Below are positions 63,961 through 64,000 of a stretch of 64,000 nt of DNA, in pieces (position 1 is the stretch's first letter; each line of letters starts with the position of its first letter). The stretch covers positions 22,250,886 through 22,314,885 of the forward strand of contig NC_086374.1 of assembly GCF_036588685.1 (NCBI RefSeq), read 5' to 3'. This DNA comes from Mytilus trossulus. Lineage: Eukaryota; Mollusca; Bivalvia; Mytilida; Mytilidae. The position numbers were made by a program, and so were the translations under genes. The notes beneath the pieces are model-generated. The model worked only from the letters and a program-made list of their open reading frames with translations. It ran no database searches and was not told the DNA's origin.

Positions 63961-64000
63961 AAAAATGTCTACAAAACTTTTTTGATTATTTCATCAACAT

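Overview
This is eukaryotic, AT-rich, intron-rich DNA, very probably from a marine mussel (Mytilidae). That placement rests on several dispersed repeats that I recognise as pervasive in Mytilus genomes, on tRNA-derived SINEs and L1/Tx1-type LINEs, and on invertebrate-style genes with small exons and long repeat-filled introns. No bacterial operon, CRISPR array or rRNA gene is visible.

Layout. (1) 2-1333 (+): the 3' end of an unrecognised low-complexity protein with internal repeats, followed by repeat-rich intergenic DNA. (2) 5577-8583 (+): a small secreted Ly6/uPAR-type three-finger protein on at least four exons. (3) 10442-32721 (-): a complete leukotriene A4 hydrolase / M1 aminopeptidase gene. 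Its splice sites and phases join into a 643-residue frame from 17 exons, plus one duplicated alternative exon. (4) 32722-47313: intergenic DNA with hairpins, a degraded LINE and two reverse-transcriptase relics. (5) 47314-63636 (-): the 3' part of a large secreted multidomain gene of SCO-spondin type. In protein order it encodes three jelly-roll-like modules separated by Thr-rich linkers, then TSP1, TIL and VWC modules and a C-terminal cystine knot. Its 5' end lies beyond the window. (6) 63637-64000: dispersed repeat.

The LTA4H gene holds the most unusual structure. A young 5'-truncated LINE sits exactly on the 3' splice site of exon 14. Its 16-bp target-site duplication copied that splice site and left a poly(A) tract in front of the one needed for full-length protein. 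Exon 10, which carries the third zinc ligand, exists as two intact tandem copies that cannot both be included without a stop, so mutually exclusive splicing is expected. The first 88 bases of exon 8 plus its acceptor are amplified into an array of nine 97-bp units. A 5' exon adds an in-frame hydrophobic N-terminus to a normally cytosolic enzyme. The residue matching human Tyr378, the site of suicide inactivation, is Phe.

The exon models were made by eye from splice signals, reading phase and family similarity. No alignment or transcript data were available.
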